Assembly: GCA_963855995.1 (NCBI GenBank)
Contig: OY979716.1
Location: forward strand, 90,814,955 to 90,878,954
DNA length: 64,000 nt
Reading direction: 5' to 3'
Source: Muricea muricata
Taxonomy: Eukaryota; Cnidaria; Anthozoa; Malacalcyonacea; Plexauridae
Shown here: piece by piece, positions 1 through 11,134 of the stretch
Position numbering within the stretch: position 1 is the first letter of the stretch
How the letters are laid out: every line of letters starts with the position of its first letter
Notes under the pieces: generated by a model
Told to the model about the DNA's origin: nothing
What the model saw: the letters and a program-made list of their open reading frames with translations, nothing else
Database searches by the model: none
Program-made: the position numbers and the translations under genes

Positions 1-685
1 AATAGAATTCAATGTTGGTTTGCATCAGTTTACTAAGTTGATTTGTTTATCAGTCGTCCACTGTACTTGTCTGCAATTACCACAAAAATATTTTAGACCA
101 CACAGTACCTCATGACGCGAACGTAACTAGTGCAATTGACGAAAATATCGATGATGCAAAAGAAGACAGTGAAAAGGAGGATGAATACGATGCTTCAGAA
201 ATGGAAGATGAATTTGAAGATTCTGATGGCGACGTGGACTACAGCGCAGACAGTGAGTTTCAAGAAACAGAAACTGAATATGCGGCAGTTATTTCGATAC
301 ATATTTATTTCTAGTATATCCAGCAACGAGTAATGTTACTTATAACTAATATTCTAAACATAGGATTCCAACAAACGATGTCGACGCCAACAAAAATGTA
401 AAACAAAAACCAAAGGTCATAGCGTTTTTAAATCAACTACTTCTGCTCTTCAAACTCTGTCACCTCTGTTTTGCGAAGAACCCCAAAATAACCATTAAAC
501 CATAGTTAATACAAACAAGGACATGGTTAGGAAGGCTGAGTCACGTGACTGGATATGTTATTGTTCTGATTTATGTCCTGTGACGTCACGACGAAGGTGC
601 ACAATGAACGCATTCATACTATAACACAGTATGGGGTCGTATTGTATTTCAAAACTTTTTTGCTTCGTTTGGCCATTTATGGTCA

Positions 686-1447
686 TGCCCGGCGCTAACT
701 GTAGCATTTTCGGATGCTCTACATCTCGAAGGAAATTTGGAATGAGTATTTTTAAGCTGCCAAGCGGAGAAGACGATTTGTCAAAGAAAACGCAGGAGGA
801 GTGGGTGAACCAAATCACTAAAAATCGCGTAATTGATGCGGACCTAATAAGACGCCAAATTGCATGTGTGCGAAAAGCATTTTGAGGAGAAATTCATTGA
901 AAAGCGTAAGTATTGTCATTATTGTAAAATTTACATGAATTGTAATGATATTTGCATATTTATGCGTCAACTGTGGGTCTCTTTGCGTCTTTTCAGTCGC
1001 GCAGTACGAAGTCATGAATCGTCATGTTTACGCCTATGGTTTACGTACACAATAATAATGTTGTTCGTATTTTAAAATTTACAGATGCTACTCGTAAAAG
1101 ATTGCTCCCGGGAGCTATACCGACGTTGAATCTTCCCCAAAAATCCTTCGAAACAGAAACAAAACCTAGAAGGCCTCTTAAACGCCACGAAACTGACGAG
1201 GGATCACCAGCTGCAAGTACTAGCAAAGAATCGAGTCGAGTATATAAACATCTGGATGACTAACTTCAAACGTAGAGTTACAGCTGTAAAATTAACTGGC
1301 TGGTCGAGAAAAGAACACGAACAAAAGTTCATTTTCGAGTATTTTGATGACAGACACGCATTGGCCGTATATTCTATGACTCAGGTCTTGGTTTTTCAAT
1401 CAGTGTTTGACTGGTTTTTGCCTGATGATCATGAAATTTATCAATAA
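686..1447 (+). pseudogene. THAP-domain protein, frameshifted
   Basis: Starts MPGANCSIFGCSTSRRKFG. The C-x4-C pair and the later VCEKHF (C-x2-H) make a THAP zinc-binding domain, a sequence-specific DNA-binding module common in P-element and Kolobok transposases. A one-base frame change near 857 separates the N-terminal half (frame of 686) from VCEKHFEEKF. A GTAAGT donor follows at about 906. The acceptor TTTACAG at 1085 restores frame into PGAIPTLNLP, a segment often seen after THAP domains. A further block at 1256-1447 (GWSRKEHEQKF to FLPDDHEIY) needs another frame change at the TAA of 1261. This is the N-terminal half of the nested element's protein and is not functional as it stands. Confidence 0.7.
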
Positions 1448-1889
1448 AACATGAGGAAACGATGAATGAAAACTTGACCATTGCTGATGAAAATGTAAGA
1501 ATAAATTTGTGGCTTATACAGTTAGTTCAGTGAAGGTTGACATCATATGCAGCGACAAAAGTGATGAAGATATAATCTTGCAAGGCCACTAATGTGCTGA
1601 GCTTATAATAAAACTACATATGTTTTCCTAATTTTCCTTAGAGCACTCACATTGCACATTTCACTATTGCTGACTTCAAACTTAATTGAATTAGCTGCAT
1701 ATTATAAGCTAACAATAGTGTACCGGTACCTGAGATCTATTATTGTGGCTACTAAATGCATCAGCTATGACGCTTTATGTTGTATTTAATTTTTATTATG
1801 CAAGTGCATATCTTAAAAAATATGTTGTGTTTGGCAACCTCATCAGAGGAACCCTGCTTTATAGAACTAGACAATTCTTTAATTAAAAA

Positions 1890-2065
1890 TACCATGTGGT
1901 GACACCACAGAAATTTTTTATCACAAACATTACAATTCGGAGGCTCAGATCTTCATCATTGCTAATAATTATTACTATTATAATTACTATTATCACTGAT
2001 GAAGGTCTGAGCTACAGATCAAAAGCTATGCGATAGTAAATTTATGTGGTGCATCCACAAAATTA
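1890..2065. repeat. Short MITE-like inverted repeat
   Basis: GCTCAGATCTTCATCATT is inverted downstream as CACTGATGAAGGTCTGAGC, with outer arms GTGGTGACACCACA and TGTGGTGCATCCACA. Diverged relatives occur at 34443-34580 and 26617-26667 (GGAAACACCATG arms). The rest of 1450-2290 shows no coding content that I can support. Confidence 0.5.
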
Positions 2066-2293
2066 TTATTTGATTGGCAATCACCATGCAAACACACAAG
2101 GAAGTTGGTATTTATATTATGCTTAGTTGTTATTTGATGTATTTTCCTGGAATCAAATAGAAAATTCAGGTTATTTTATAGATATGTGTTGAAAACACAA
2201 CACTGAGATACTGCAACACTTTATTTACATAAGATAGTTGCATAAGATTCTCATAGATATTATTTACATAATATAGTTGCACAAAATGATCAA

Positions 2294-3700
2294 TTATAAA
2301 TACTTTTTCTCTGATTGTTTCTGTAGTTGTTTTCTTAATGCCTTTGTCTTCGATTGGTTTGCTTTTAGTTTATATTGGCTAACAATGTCCTTTGCATGTG
2401 AAAAGCTTCTAACCCTAATATAGAGTTTCACAAAGTTTTCCAATGCTAACTTGCTACATTCACTTGAAACACCAAGCCTAAAATGATGTTTTCCCATAAA
2501 CTAAGCACAACTGGTTGCATCAGGATTTCATCCACTATCTTGTCAACACGTATTGAAGTGGTCACAGCTTTACTACTTAATTTAAGAGGTGTCTGCGAAA
2601 GGAAATCTCTGCACTCTCTGCAATGCCTTTGACATTTTCATTTGATGCCCACAAACCACCTCGAGAAAACGAATTAATATACTCATCCTGTTCTGTATCT
2701 TGCAGTTTTACTGATTTTAGCAGGCCTTGCAACTCTAAACTACGGGGTGAATCCCAGTGAGGAGAGTTCTAACTCTTTTTGTACCGTGACTGAAGAACAT
2801 AACCAGCAATATAGGACAGTGGTCCTAACTCTTCAGGATTAATTTTGATTTCTTCATTTTGCTGAAAATAAATTACAACTGATATTACTTTAAAAATCAT
2901 TATTTCTGTTTATACACACACACAGTTATCTAAAAAGGGCAGTTTCAATCTTGTAAGGTTCCACCTCATTATATAATAAAAATAGTAAGTCTGAACATTT
3001 ATACCTTGGAGGCCAGTAGGCCTGCTTGTGGTATGCAACCAATTTCTGAGGAAAGTGAATGGAATGAATCTGAGGCTGGGAAAAATATTTTCCAATTCTT
3101 ATAGATCTCTCCATAAAATCTGGCCAGGAAAACGTCTTGGTTGCATTTTCGACCAAACTTCGAGAAAACCTCGCTGACGAGATTTAAAAATTCCTCGTTA
3201 GGCTTCAATCCTTCCACCGTCTTAATAATATCCTTAGGATAAAGTTTCTCCTCTCGAATTTTGTCATAAATTTCTTTACAAAGTTTTTGAATTACGGCCA
3301 TGTCAATTGTCCTTTTGGGGGGATTCTTTGACGCACCTACTCATGCTCCCACCTGCTCTTCGTGTTTACTTCGCTTATCGGCTTATGTCGAGTATTAAGT
3401 CCGCCTTTAGATTTGCATATTTTTGCGTATTAATCACAGGGAAAACATTTGGTGCCCTCAATCTATTTTAAACATTTAAAAGAAAAGTTAGTTAATCGCT
3501 CCCGACTAAAATTTGTTATGAAAATACTTAAGTTTACCTCAGTTGTTGCGTCTGTCAGCTCAAGATCAAATTCCAAAGTGTTCTCTTCGAGCGCTTCCAG
3601 AGTCTCTAGAAACGCGTTAGAAATCCCCTCATCTTCAAATAACAGTTCGTTGTCATCTACATCGATGACAGAATCGCTGTCTCAGCTATTTTCTGACATA
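2294..3700 (-). pseudogene. P-element/Kolobok-like transposase C-terminal gene of the nested element
   Basis: Read on the - strand. An acidic exon at 3700-3541 starts MSENS, has an in-frame TAG, and ends at a GTAAAC donor. Exon 3328-2997 reads MAVIQKLCKEIYDKIREEK. From 2866, after TTATTTTCAG, comes LGPLSYIAGYVLQSRYKKS with a stop, then the remnants SRGGLWASNENVKG, and finally 2497-2294 with SECSKLALENFVKLYIRVRS and a basic tail. The YIAGYV block and the terminal RSFSHAKDIV segment resemble THAP9/P-like and Kolobok-like transposase C-termini (family recognition from memory). Several stops and frame changes show decay. It lies opposite to the THAP exons within the same TIR-bounded element. Confidence 0.55.
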
Positions 3701-5597
3701 TTTTGAAGAAAAATGAAAAATACTAAGACTTGTACTGATTGCGTTTAAAATGTCACTCTTTGAAAATTGTGCACCTTCGCGTACCACGTGACCTGTGAAA
3801 TATGATCTATCAATATCCGAGCGAAAAGCCTTTGAAGTTTGCCGGCCTTCCTAACCATGTCCTTGTTTCTATTAACTATGATTAAACAAACTGGAACCAT
3901 GATTTCAGTCACGAGTACTTGTACAGCGTGTGATCAACAATTTATTTGGCAAAGTCAACCCTATATTTTCGGCAATTACTATGCGGGCAATGTTCTTCCC
4001 AGCTTCGCAATCCTCTCCACTGGTTCTTGTATAAGAAAAACGTTGTGGATTTTTGAACAAATGAACATATGTGTATTCAACGAAACGACCTATTACTATC
4101 ACCAACGACACATGTTGATTCCGGCCATTGTAAAGTTCTGGCGCTCGTATCAAGACAAAATGTTCGTATCATTGAAGGATAAAGAAGTTGTTCTAGCTGG
4201 AGATGGGAGGCACGACAGTATGGGGCACTCCACGAAATTTGGGACGTACACAGTTTTCTGCTGTACTGTTGGCCTTATCCTTCACTTGAAGCTTGTTCAG
4301 GTACTGTATGTAGCCTGTGTGTGGCGGGTTGTAAAAAGCATGTTTGGGCTTGTTCCATCCATTGCCTATGCGCACATATGTTATGTGTGCCAGGTTATGC
4401 TATGTTTGTGCCCTAAGGTGCTAACGGACATTACAAAATCCACAATATCTATATGAACAACAAATGTCTTATAGGCTAATGAAGCGGGAAGCAGCACGGC
4501 CATGGAATTTCATGGAAACAAATTGGCGCTGACACATCTCCTTACAAAAACGTCCATGGTTATCAAGACGTATATTACCGATCACCATGGAGCTATTGCA
4601 AAACGGTTGAAAAAAGTCTGCCCCACACTATGTAAGCAGCTGGGTAAACCTGAAATATACCATCTATATGACATGTGGCATGTAGCAAAAAGTAAGTTTA
4701 CCTGATTTAGAATAGTGCGGAGGATCTATACTTGATTGATTTTTTAACTCTTCCCGGTTAGATTTTCGACAAGTGTATGATTTCCACTCGAGCTTAAGAC
4801 ACATTTATCCTTCTGAGTTGCTGATATAGTAAACTATTTTCATAATTTTTCAATTTCCACAAGTGTTGATTTAAGTATAACTCTATATAGTATATTATAA
4901 AAATTCATGATTGCAAAATTCACGTTTAGGTATTTGCAAAGCTCTCACAAAAAAGAGCAAGGAAAAAGATTGCGAGATAATAGAAAGATGGATTAAGGCA
5001 TGCACATGACATTTCCACTGGTCAGTAACTTCAAAAACATAAGAAGGGCAAAGTGAAGTAATCCTTGCAAAGTTCCATGCGTTCTTATCACACATCATGA
5101 ACAAGCACACAAACCTGCCAAACAAACTGTTTGATAAATGTGCCCACGAGGATATCAATACTTACACTTCCACTCAATGAGCGTGGCTAGCAGAAGGTAA
5201 TGACAATGTTAGACAACGATATATTATCATCTTTACACCACCAGTTACACCACAGATTATTCTCGACATCAATATGCATATATCCAGCAACATCACTCTC
5301 AATAAGTTTATGAATCCGATAATGAAGTCGCAGAGTATCTGAGAATTATTATTCTAAATTGACAGATTCCATCGCACATGAAAAACTCACTAATGCATTG
5401 ACAAAAAAACGCTGTTCAAGGGAATCTCAAGATCTTCACCTCATAGCCAAACAAGCTGTCTTGAGGGATATCACTCAGTTGTCAATCAGTCTGCGCAAAA
5501 AATGTTTGCATATTCATATCTTGGGTTGTCAAGCTGGTAACAAGAACATTCGCACTTTCCATGGTCAAGGAACACGGAAGTATTACGTAATATTTAA

Positions 5598-5930
5598 CAA
5601 TTATTCGCGAAGGCGAGATGATTATCGGGGAATATTCCCGAGACGAAGTCGAGGTGAATATTCTCCAAAAATCACCGAGCCTGAGGCGAATAATTGTTTT
5701 AGTATTTTACAGAAGTTATTTTAATTTTGTTTATTTCTTTGTCCCTAATTTGTACAAAACGGTGGCTAGTCGCCATTTTGTAAACTTGCTTTTACTATTA
5801 TATTCACCTGTAGGTGAATATAAAGGAATGTCACGTCATATTGGACCAATCACAACGTCGGATTTCTTATGTTCACTTGTGTGAAAATACTAAAACTATA
5901 TAATGCGGATTGCCAACGTTTGTCATATTC
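5598..5930. repeat. GCGAGGTGATTAT-type palindromic repeat
   Basis: ATTCGCGAAGGCGAGATGAT and the later GAGCCTGAGGCGAATAATT form an interrupted inverted repeat around GGGGAATATTCCCG and GAGGTGAATATTC. A related head, ATTATTCGCCAAAGGCGAGG, is at 35414-35433. The insertion sits in an intron of the outer transposase gene. Confidence 0.5.
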
Positions 5931-7449
5931 AAAATATACGATTATAAACAAAAATATTTTTCAATATTTTGAACCATTCTTGCTGCCCTTCATTTTAATT
6001 AGGGATATAACCTGCACCGGGAGAACAAGAATGACATAGAAGGCAAACCCAAACTTAAGGTGACCTATCCAAAATTCAAGAAGGGAGAGGCTACCGTTCG
6101 TAATCTAAAGAAAAAGCAAAATTTTATTTTGTCATGATTTTAGCTGCATCGTTTGAATGATATTGATATTATACTGGTTAAAAATTGCTAATTGATGTTT
6201 TTTATTTAAAATAAAGGCTATGTTGAAGAAATATTTTCAACTTTGCTTTCTACTTCCTGCAAGAACTTAAAGACTTTGGAGAAAGAATTGAAAATGTATG
6301 TACCTGACCATATGCACACTATGCTTGAGAAAGAAGAGAAAAGGGGTGCAATCCAGAAACACATGTCAAGGAAAGAAAAAACAACAATTATTCCTCCTAC
6401 TTGTTCTGGTATGATAGGATATAATTTCGTAAGTTTATTAGGACATACTCTCAAAAGTATATGAAAATACTCTACTAAAATTGCTCAATTGTAAAAACAG
6501 GATTTCAAACAATATGAATCTCACAATGATGCTGTCTTGCAAATTGTGCAATTAATCATGAGCCATGCTACAGCAACAAGGCTTTCTTGTGAATGATTAA
6601 TTGGGAACTCACAATTATTTTCCTAAACTTGATGTGGCAAACACTTTTAACCAAAATAAAACTTTCTGTTAGCATTCATTTTTTTATACATTTGTAGTTG
6701 CTGAACTGAATCAAAAATCGAATGCTCCAGACGAGAGACAGAGAAAAGCACCATGTTGCCACAAATGTAAAAAGCCAGTGAAAGGCCACAAAAGAAGGCA
6801 ATGCTAAGGCAACAGAAAAAGCAATTATATTATTATACAATCAATCTGACTCTTCTTCCTGAAATCCACAATATTCTTCATGATGACTGACTTTCTCTGG
6901 GAAGGCCTTAATTCGAATCTTCGCATAAACAGTATAGCTCCACACAAGTCTCACTACTTGCCGATATGCAACTGCCCTAAGAAATCTTGGCTACGCCACT
7001 GATTTGTGAGTTGTATTCTGCTAAAAAACGCTGGGGTATGTAGCACAGTTCTTGTTCAGCTTACTTGTCATTGTGTTATCACTCAAGCCATTTAAAAATG
7101 AGCAAGCTTTCTGATGCACATAATATGTTGCAGCAGCTTGCCCACTTTTAGAGGAGTTTAAACATTGCTACACTATAAACAGTATGCAAAGAATCCTGGA
7201 CATCGAGATCCTACAGTACAAGTTTGTGGTTTCCTCAGATCATAAATTTTTTACTAGCAATTTGGCTGGCTGGCTGATGAGCATTTCTCAGCATTTGCAA
7301 ATAGGGTGGTAGTTTCTTTTTTCTCACTCACTTCTGCAGAACTGATTAAATGCAAATTCCTGGAGCTACTATTTTGAGAAAATGCTAATAATGTTGACTG
7401 ACACACATGGCTCAATCAATTGAAAATTACTCTGATTCACTCTTCTTTC

Positions 7450-8180
7450 CTTTGGTATACAGAGTAATACAATTTTGGCAGCCTTTCACTCTTGTTTTAT
7501 AGCTTAAACCAGTTTGTTTTAGCACCCATTGGTTTAAACACCCTACATCAAATGCTGAATGCTCAGTTAGGCAGTGATCATGCATGTTTTCTTCCACGAT
7601 TTTTTCCTTTCAAGTATCAATGTCAAAACAACAACGACATTCTCAGGGTTAACCACCAAGGCCGGGACACAGTTGCCACATTTACACCCATAGACCATTA
7701 CATATTAAAAATTTTAAATTGAAATATATTATAACTGAAGTATGCTTTCCCCAAATGAATTGAAGTATATAATATATCACTGAGCTATACAGACAGAAAT
7801 GCAATCTGAATTTCCAGAATTCATGACAAATTGGCAATAACGTATTACATAATACATGCATAAATATAACTAAAACGTATATAAATACAAGCAATATCAT
7901 TGTACCAGAGATCAGTTGAGATTTCTCCAGACAATCTGGCAGACAGTTTTTGCTGCTCCTGCTCTCTCGCTGTCATGGCATGCTGGTATTCTTAATGTTC
8001 TTCTTCAGTGGCCAGAGGTTCGACTGAGGTATCGTACGGTTCGGACGAATCTACATATTTCTGCTTATATTGTACACGACCTTCGCATAGTTTGCCATCG
8101 CAAGAAACGTCTTCGGTAAAAGAGGGTTCGCAAGATGACTGTAATACTAAACTTGAGCTCTGGCTGTCGTCAGAAGACAT
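7450..8180 (-). pseudogene. P2X7-like intracellular-domain (zinc) protein fragment
   Basis: Reading on -, exon 8180-7913 starts MSSDDSQSSS and carries SSEPYDTSVEPLATEEEH followed by an in-frame TAA, then REQEQQKLSARLSGEIS. A second block at about 7695-7450 has GCKCGNCVPALVVNPENVVV and, after a frame change, HDHCLTEHSAFDVGCLNQWV. The CxCGxC...VVNP...C(I/L)TEH order matches the P2X purinoceptor-7-like C-terminal domain, which is expanded in cnidarians as a stand-alone zinc-binding protein (family knowledge). A stop in exon 1 and the frame change argue for a pseudogene. Nothing further is recognisable in 6810-7440. Confidence 0.5.
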
Positions 8181-8490
8181 GATTTTGTATTAAACACAAC
8201 TAACTAATAGCCAAATATTGCGTTTGATATTATAAATTGCTTGAGCGTGTTGAGTAAAAAAAGGGTCACATCCGACTACGAAGTCGCTAATTGACAACTC
8301 AGTAATGGCGACCGAAAAATTTGCATGTTTGCGTTAACAAAATGCAGGTAACGAAGTGGAATTTGACGATGATATTTGGTAAGTTTGTTAAACTATACAT
8401 GTACTTTCAATGCATACAATAAAAAGATAGAGGAATTTACCATCGCAGGGGCACTTTAAGAAGAAGAAAAAAAAGTATAAAAGAAAAGCG

Positions 8491-8556
8491 CGTAACCGGG
8501 GTCGAGCCCGAAACAAACAGGTCAAAAACGCACGACCTACACCACCCAGCTAATGC
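8491..8556 (-). repeat. tRNA-derived SINE head
   Basis: On the - strand, TAGCTGGGTGGTGTAGG resembles a pol III A box and TTTCGGGCTCGACCCCGG a B box, about 30 nt apart, followed by a T-rich tail. It lacks a clean cloverleaf, so a SINE is likelier than a tRNA gene. The flanks at 8200-8480 and 8560-8790 show no gene. Confidence 0.4.
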
Positions 8557-8789
8557 GGCGAATCGAAAGTTTACCGTTGAAAACTATATATACGCCTGGT
8601 GATTTATTTGCCAAGGCTGAAGACTATAGTGTCCAGCCTCCAACCTTACATACACCGACAGTTCGTTTCATTAGGTATCTGACACCTATTATCACCGCAT
8701 GTATGCGCCAATTACGTTTTAATTTGATGCGCTTATAAGCGTGTAATTATAGACGTATTGGGTGCTTTCTTGATAGGAAATATACTAGA

Positions 8790-9535
8790 GCCCGATCTCC
8801 AAATATATTAAATAGAGCTCAGTGACGTTGAACAATGTGGGCAGTACAACATTGTTCAATCCTGTTTTCATCAGGCCTGAACAGGTTGTACTTGCTGTGT
8901 ACACATTTTGCCAAATCCCGAGCGGAATCTCCACTGTACTATTTAATGCAGTATGTATATTTTATAGACGTCTTTGTGTAATGCTCAAAGTACCGCGTTC
9001 GGAATTCTATTTCAATCCTAGCGAAATTATTATTTTGGTAGGCGTCCAAGTGGACTCATTGACATTTGGAATAAAACCAGCATTTAACGATGTCCGTTCC
9101 AATAGTTGGAGACTGTTCAAGGCATTTAGAAAGGTCTTATTCGGTCGACCAAGCATCGTGTAAAAATACAGATATACAAAGGCTATTGTGCTTCCAATAA
9201 TTTCCAAAGGCTTGACAACTTTTGTAAATATGTATAGAGCTGTAGATAGGCCGAAAGGCAGAACCGTAAATACGTAATTTCTGTCACGCGAAGCAAAACC
9301 TAAGAATGTTTGGTGGAATTAATGAATTTTGATAGGATGATAGCCGTCTTTTTCAAGATATTATAATGCCACCTCCCAATCCTCATATTTTGCTCCCTTC
9401 ATTAAGAGATTTGTTTACACATCTCAAATCCAGTACTATTTATTCTCTCCACTCGCTTGAAGAGAAACGGACAATGGATTCAATACATGAGGTGTTGTTT
9501 AATCAGCATTCCGGTGACCACTAATTCTGAGGTGG
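8790..9535 (-). pseudogene. DIRS-like reverse transcriptase, downstream portion
   Basis: On the - strand, from about 9535: PHVLNPLSVSLQASGENK, then K-YEDWEVAL, EKDGYHPIKI, FLGFASRDRNYVFTVLPFGL, STALYIFTKVVKPLE and AGFIPNVNESTW-P--II-LGL. The order NPLSVS, YEDW, FLGF, F-VLPFGLSTA-Y-FTK is that of the DIRS/tyrosine-recombinase retrotransposon RT (RVT_1). Stops replace several residues and part of the palm, including the catalytic YLDD, is not evident, so it is inactive. It continues the 14150-13761 segment on the other side of the Harbinger element and the foldback. No RNase H or recombinase is recognisable downstream. Confidence 0.7.
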
Positions 9536-9731
9536 GTTCCTTTTGTTGATCCAGATTATAATTGTACGGATTCAGATTATTCAGATTTTTAACACAAATG
9601 GAACGCAATGCATACTCGCAACGAGTTATGATTAAAAAGTTTGATTTATCGCGGGCCCTCTCGAAAAATTTGCAATATTTTATATATGTATATTCATTTG
9701 TCGCGATACACAAACATTCAAGTTAAAAAAG

Positions 9732-10895
9732 ATGGCGACCAGGAAAGGTTTTCAGAGGTCGCCGTTGTTATTTTTCTCCATATTGGAAGAACTTATTGAG
9801 TCAGATTTCACTATTACTAATGAAAAAATGTTATCGATAGTTTCAAAGTTTTTTCCGAATGAAGAAAGACAGCAAGGACAACGCATCAACGAGTATGCAG
9901 AGTGTATTGTACCCAGTTACTCTGATGGCACATTTCAGTCTCATTTTCGTCTTTCACGTAGCAGCGCAGAAATTTTGGTGGGTCTTTTAGCTCGTTGTCC
10001 AGAGGTTCCAAGTCAGCATCTAAGAGGACGACCTCCAGTGAGTGTTGAAAAGCAACTACTTATAACAATGTGGGTTTTGGGCAATCTTGAAACAATACGG
10101 TCTGTATCTAATCGGTTCAACGTCACTAAGTCTAGTGTATTTAGAATTGTAAGACGCATTTGTCATGCCATCGTTAATAATCTCGCTGCCCAGTTTATTT
10201 CCTGGCCAAGTGGAGAACGTCTGAAAAAGGTGGAAGAGCAATTTCGGAGAAAGAAAGGCCTTCCAAATTGCATTGGCTCTATTGATGGAACCCACATACC
10301 CATCCAGGCTCCTTATGATAATGCTGAACAGTATGTAAACAGAAAGAAATTTCACTCTATTCAGCTTCAAGGTGTGTGTGATGCTGACCGATTTTTCACT
10401 GATTTTTATTGTGCTTATCCTGGCTCTGTACATGATGCTCGTGTCCTTCGCAACTCTCCATTATACCAAGATGCAGAAAATTCAGAATCAGTTTTGTTCC
10501 CTGAAAGTACTTATATCATTGGTGATGCTGCTTACCCTCTTAAAACCTGGCTTGTTACTGGTTTCAAGAATGATGGTAAGCTTACTAGAGAGCAACGACA
10601 GTTCAATTACGTTCTAAGCTATACACGCATTAAGATAGAGCACACCTTTGGTCTACTTAAGGGCCGATTCAGGAAGTTAAAAGTAATGATGGATATTGAC
10701 AAGGTAGAAGATATTCCTCTTCTTGTAACATCTGCCTGTGCTCTGCACAACTTTTGTTTACTGAATGAAGATAACGTAGACATGTTTTTAGAGTCTGATA
10801 TTGAACCAGAACATGAAGTCAACAATTTTGAAAACATTTTTGCCGAACAAGACAATGCTAAAAGAAAAAGAGCTGAAATCGTGCAGCTTGTTTGA
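9732..10895 (+). CDS. PIF/Harbinger transposase, intact 387 aa
   Basis: A DDE nuclease that would cut and rejoin the element ends in the nucleus. The single open frame starts MATRKGFQRSPLLFFSILEE after an in-frame stop-rich leader. An N-terminal helix-turn-helix-like region (SVEKQLLITMWVLG, RFNVTKSSVFRIVRRI) precedes the DDE_Tnp_4 domain. Likely catalytic residues are D185 in GSIDGTH, D265 in GDAAYPLK and E303 in IEHTFGLLKGRF. The length (387 aa) is normal for HARBI1-like transposases, and there are no internal stops. It converges on the Myb-like gene at 11135-11812, whose product in this superfamily normally carries the transposase into the nucleus and onto the TIRs. The intact frame suggests recent activity or domestication; location between TIRs favours a transposon. 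Confidence 0.9.
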   Translation: MATRKGFQRSPLLFFSILEELIESDFTITNEKMLSIVSKFFPNEERQQGQRINEYAECIVPSYSDGTFQSHFRLSRSSAEILVGLLARCPEVPSQHLRGRPPVSVEKQLLITMWVLGNLETIRSVSNRFNVTKSSVFRIVRRICHAIVNNLAAQFISWPSGERLKKVEEQFRRKKGLPNCIGSIDGTHIPIQAPYDNAEQYVNRKKFHSIQLQGVCDADRFFTDFYCAYPGSVHDARVLRNSPLYQDAENSESVLFPESTYIIGDAAYPLKTWLVTGFKNDGKLTREQRQFNYVLSYTRIKIEHTFGLLKGRFRKLKVMMDIDKVEDIPLLVTSACALHNFCLLNEDNVDMFLESDIEPEHEVNNFENIFAEQDNAKRKRAEIVQLV

Positions 10896-11134
10896 GTTTA
10901 GCATCAAGCAGTCACGGTGGAAACAATTTGTTTGTAATTTAATATTCTGCAATGTTCTGCAAATAATACAATTTGTAATTATTTAAATAATAAAATACAC
11001 AATTAAAACAAGTTATAATAATTTAGTTTAACATGGAAAATAAATTAATTGAAATTTATCACATCAACAATTCGAGTGAAGTGGCTTTGCTGTCACACCC
11101 ACTTTAACAAGTACATATTTGAAGTATCAAATTG

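Larger units (their letters stand above)
499..3881. mobile_element. 3.38-kb TTAA-flanked DNA transposon nested in the outer transposase exon
   Basis: TTAA at 495-498 and 3882-3885 flanks a segment whose ends are inverted repeats: 501-536 pairs with 3845-3880 over 36 nt with one mismatch. A second matching block, AAGGTGCACAAT (594-605), is inverted at 3766-3777. Removing the segment restores the outer frame (...PKITIK then QTGTMIS...), which shows it is a true insertion. It carries THAP-domain exons on + and a transposase C-terminus-like gene on -. TTAA duplication plus THAP fits the Kolobok superfamily (known for that family); piggyBac also uses TTAA. Confidence 0.8.
96..6806 (+). pseudogene. 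Decayed THAP/Kolobok-like transposase gene (outer element)
   Basis: A multi-exon DDE-type transposase of a family I recognise from cnidarian genomes, probably Kolobok-like; the name is inference. Visible pieces are: an acidic exon (about 100-290); an exon from 363 ending in a C-x2-C region, continued at 3886-4300 with LAGDGRHDSMGH; exon 4475-4691 with an ITDHHGAIAKRL block and a YDMWHVAKS motif; a piece at about 4909-5160; 5361-5560; 6003-6105; 6217-6410; and a final exon of about 6707-6806 ending in a zinc-knuckle CHKCKKPVKGHKRRQC and a stop. Splice sites are good (GTAAGT after 4691, TTATAG before 4475). The exon near 4.9-5.16 kb has in-frame TGA and TAA codons, and the gene is split by the 499-3881 insertion, so it is dead. 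The N-terminal THAP part, if present, lies before the window. Confidence 0.7.

Noticed and set aside
10056-10433. 125-codon - strand frame
   Set aside because: Antisense of the Harbinger transposase.
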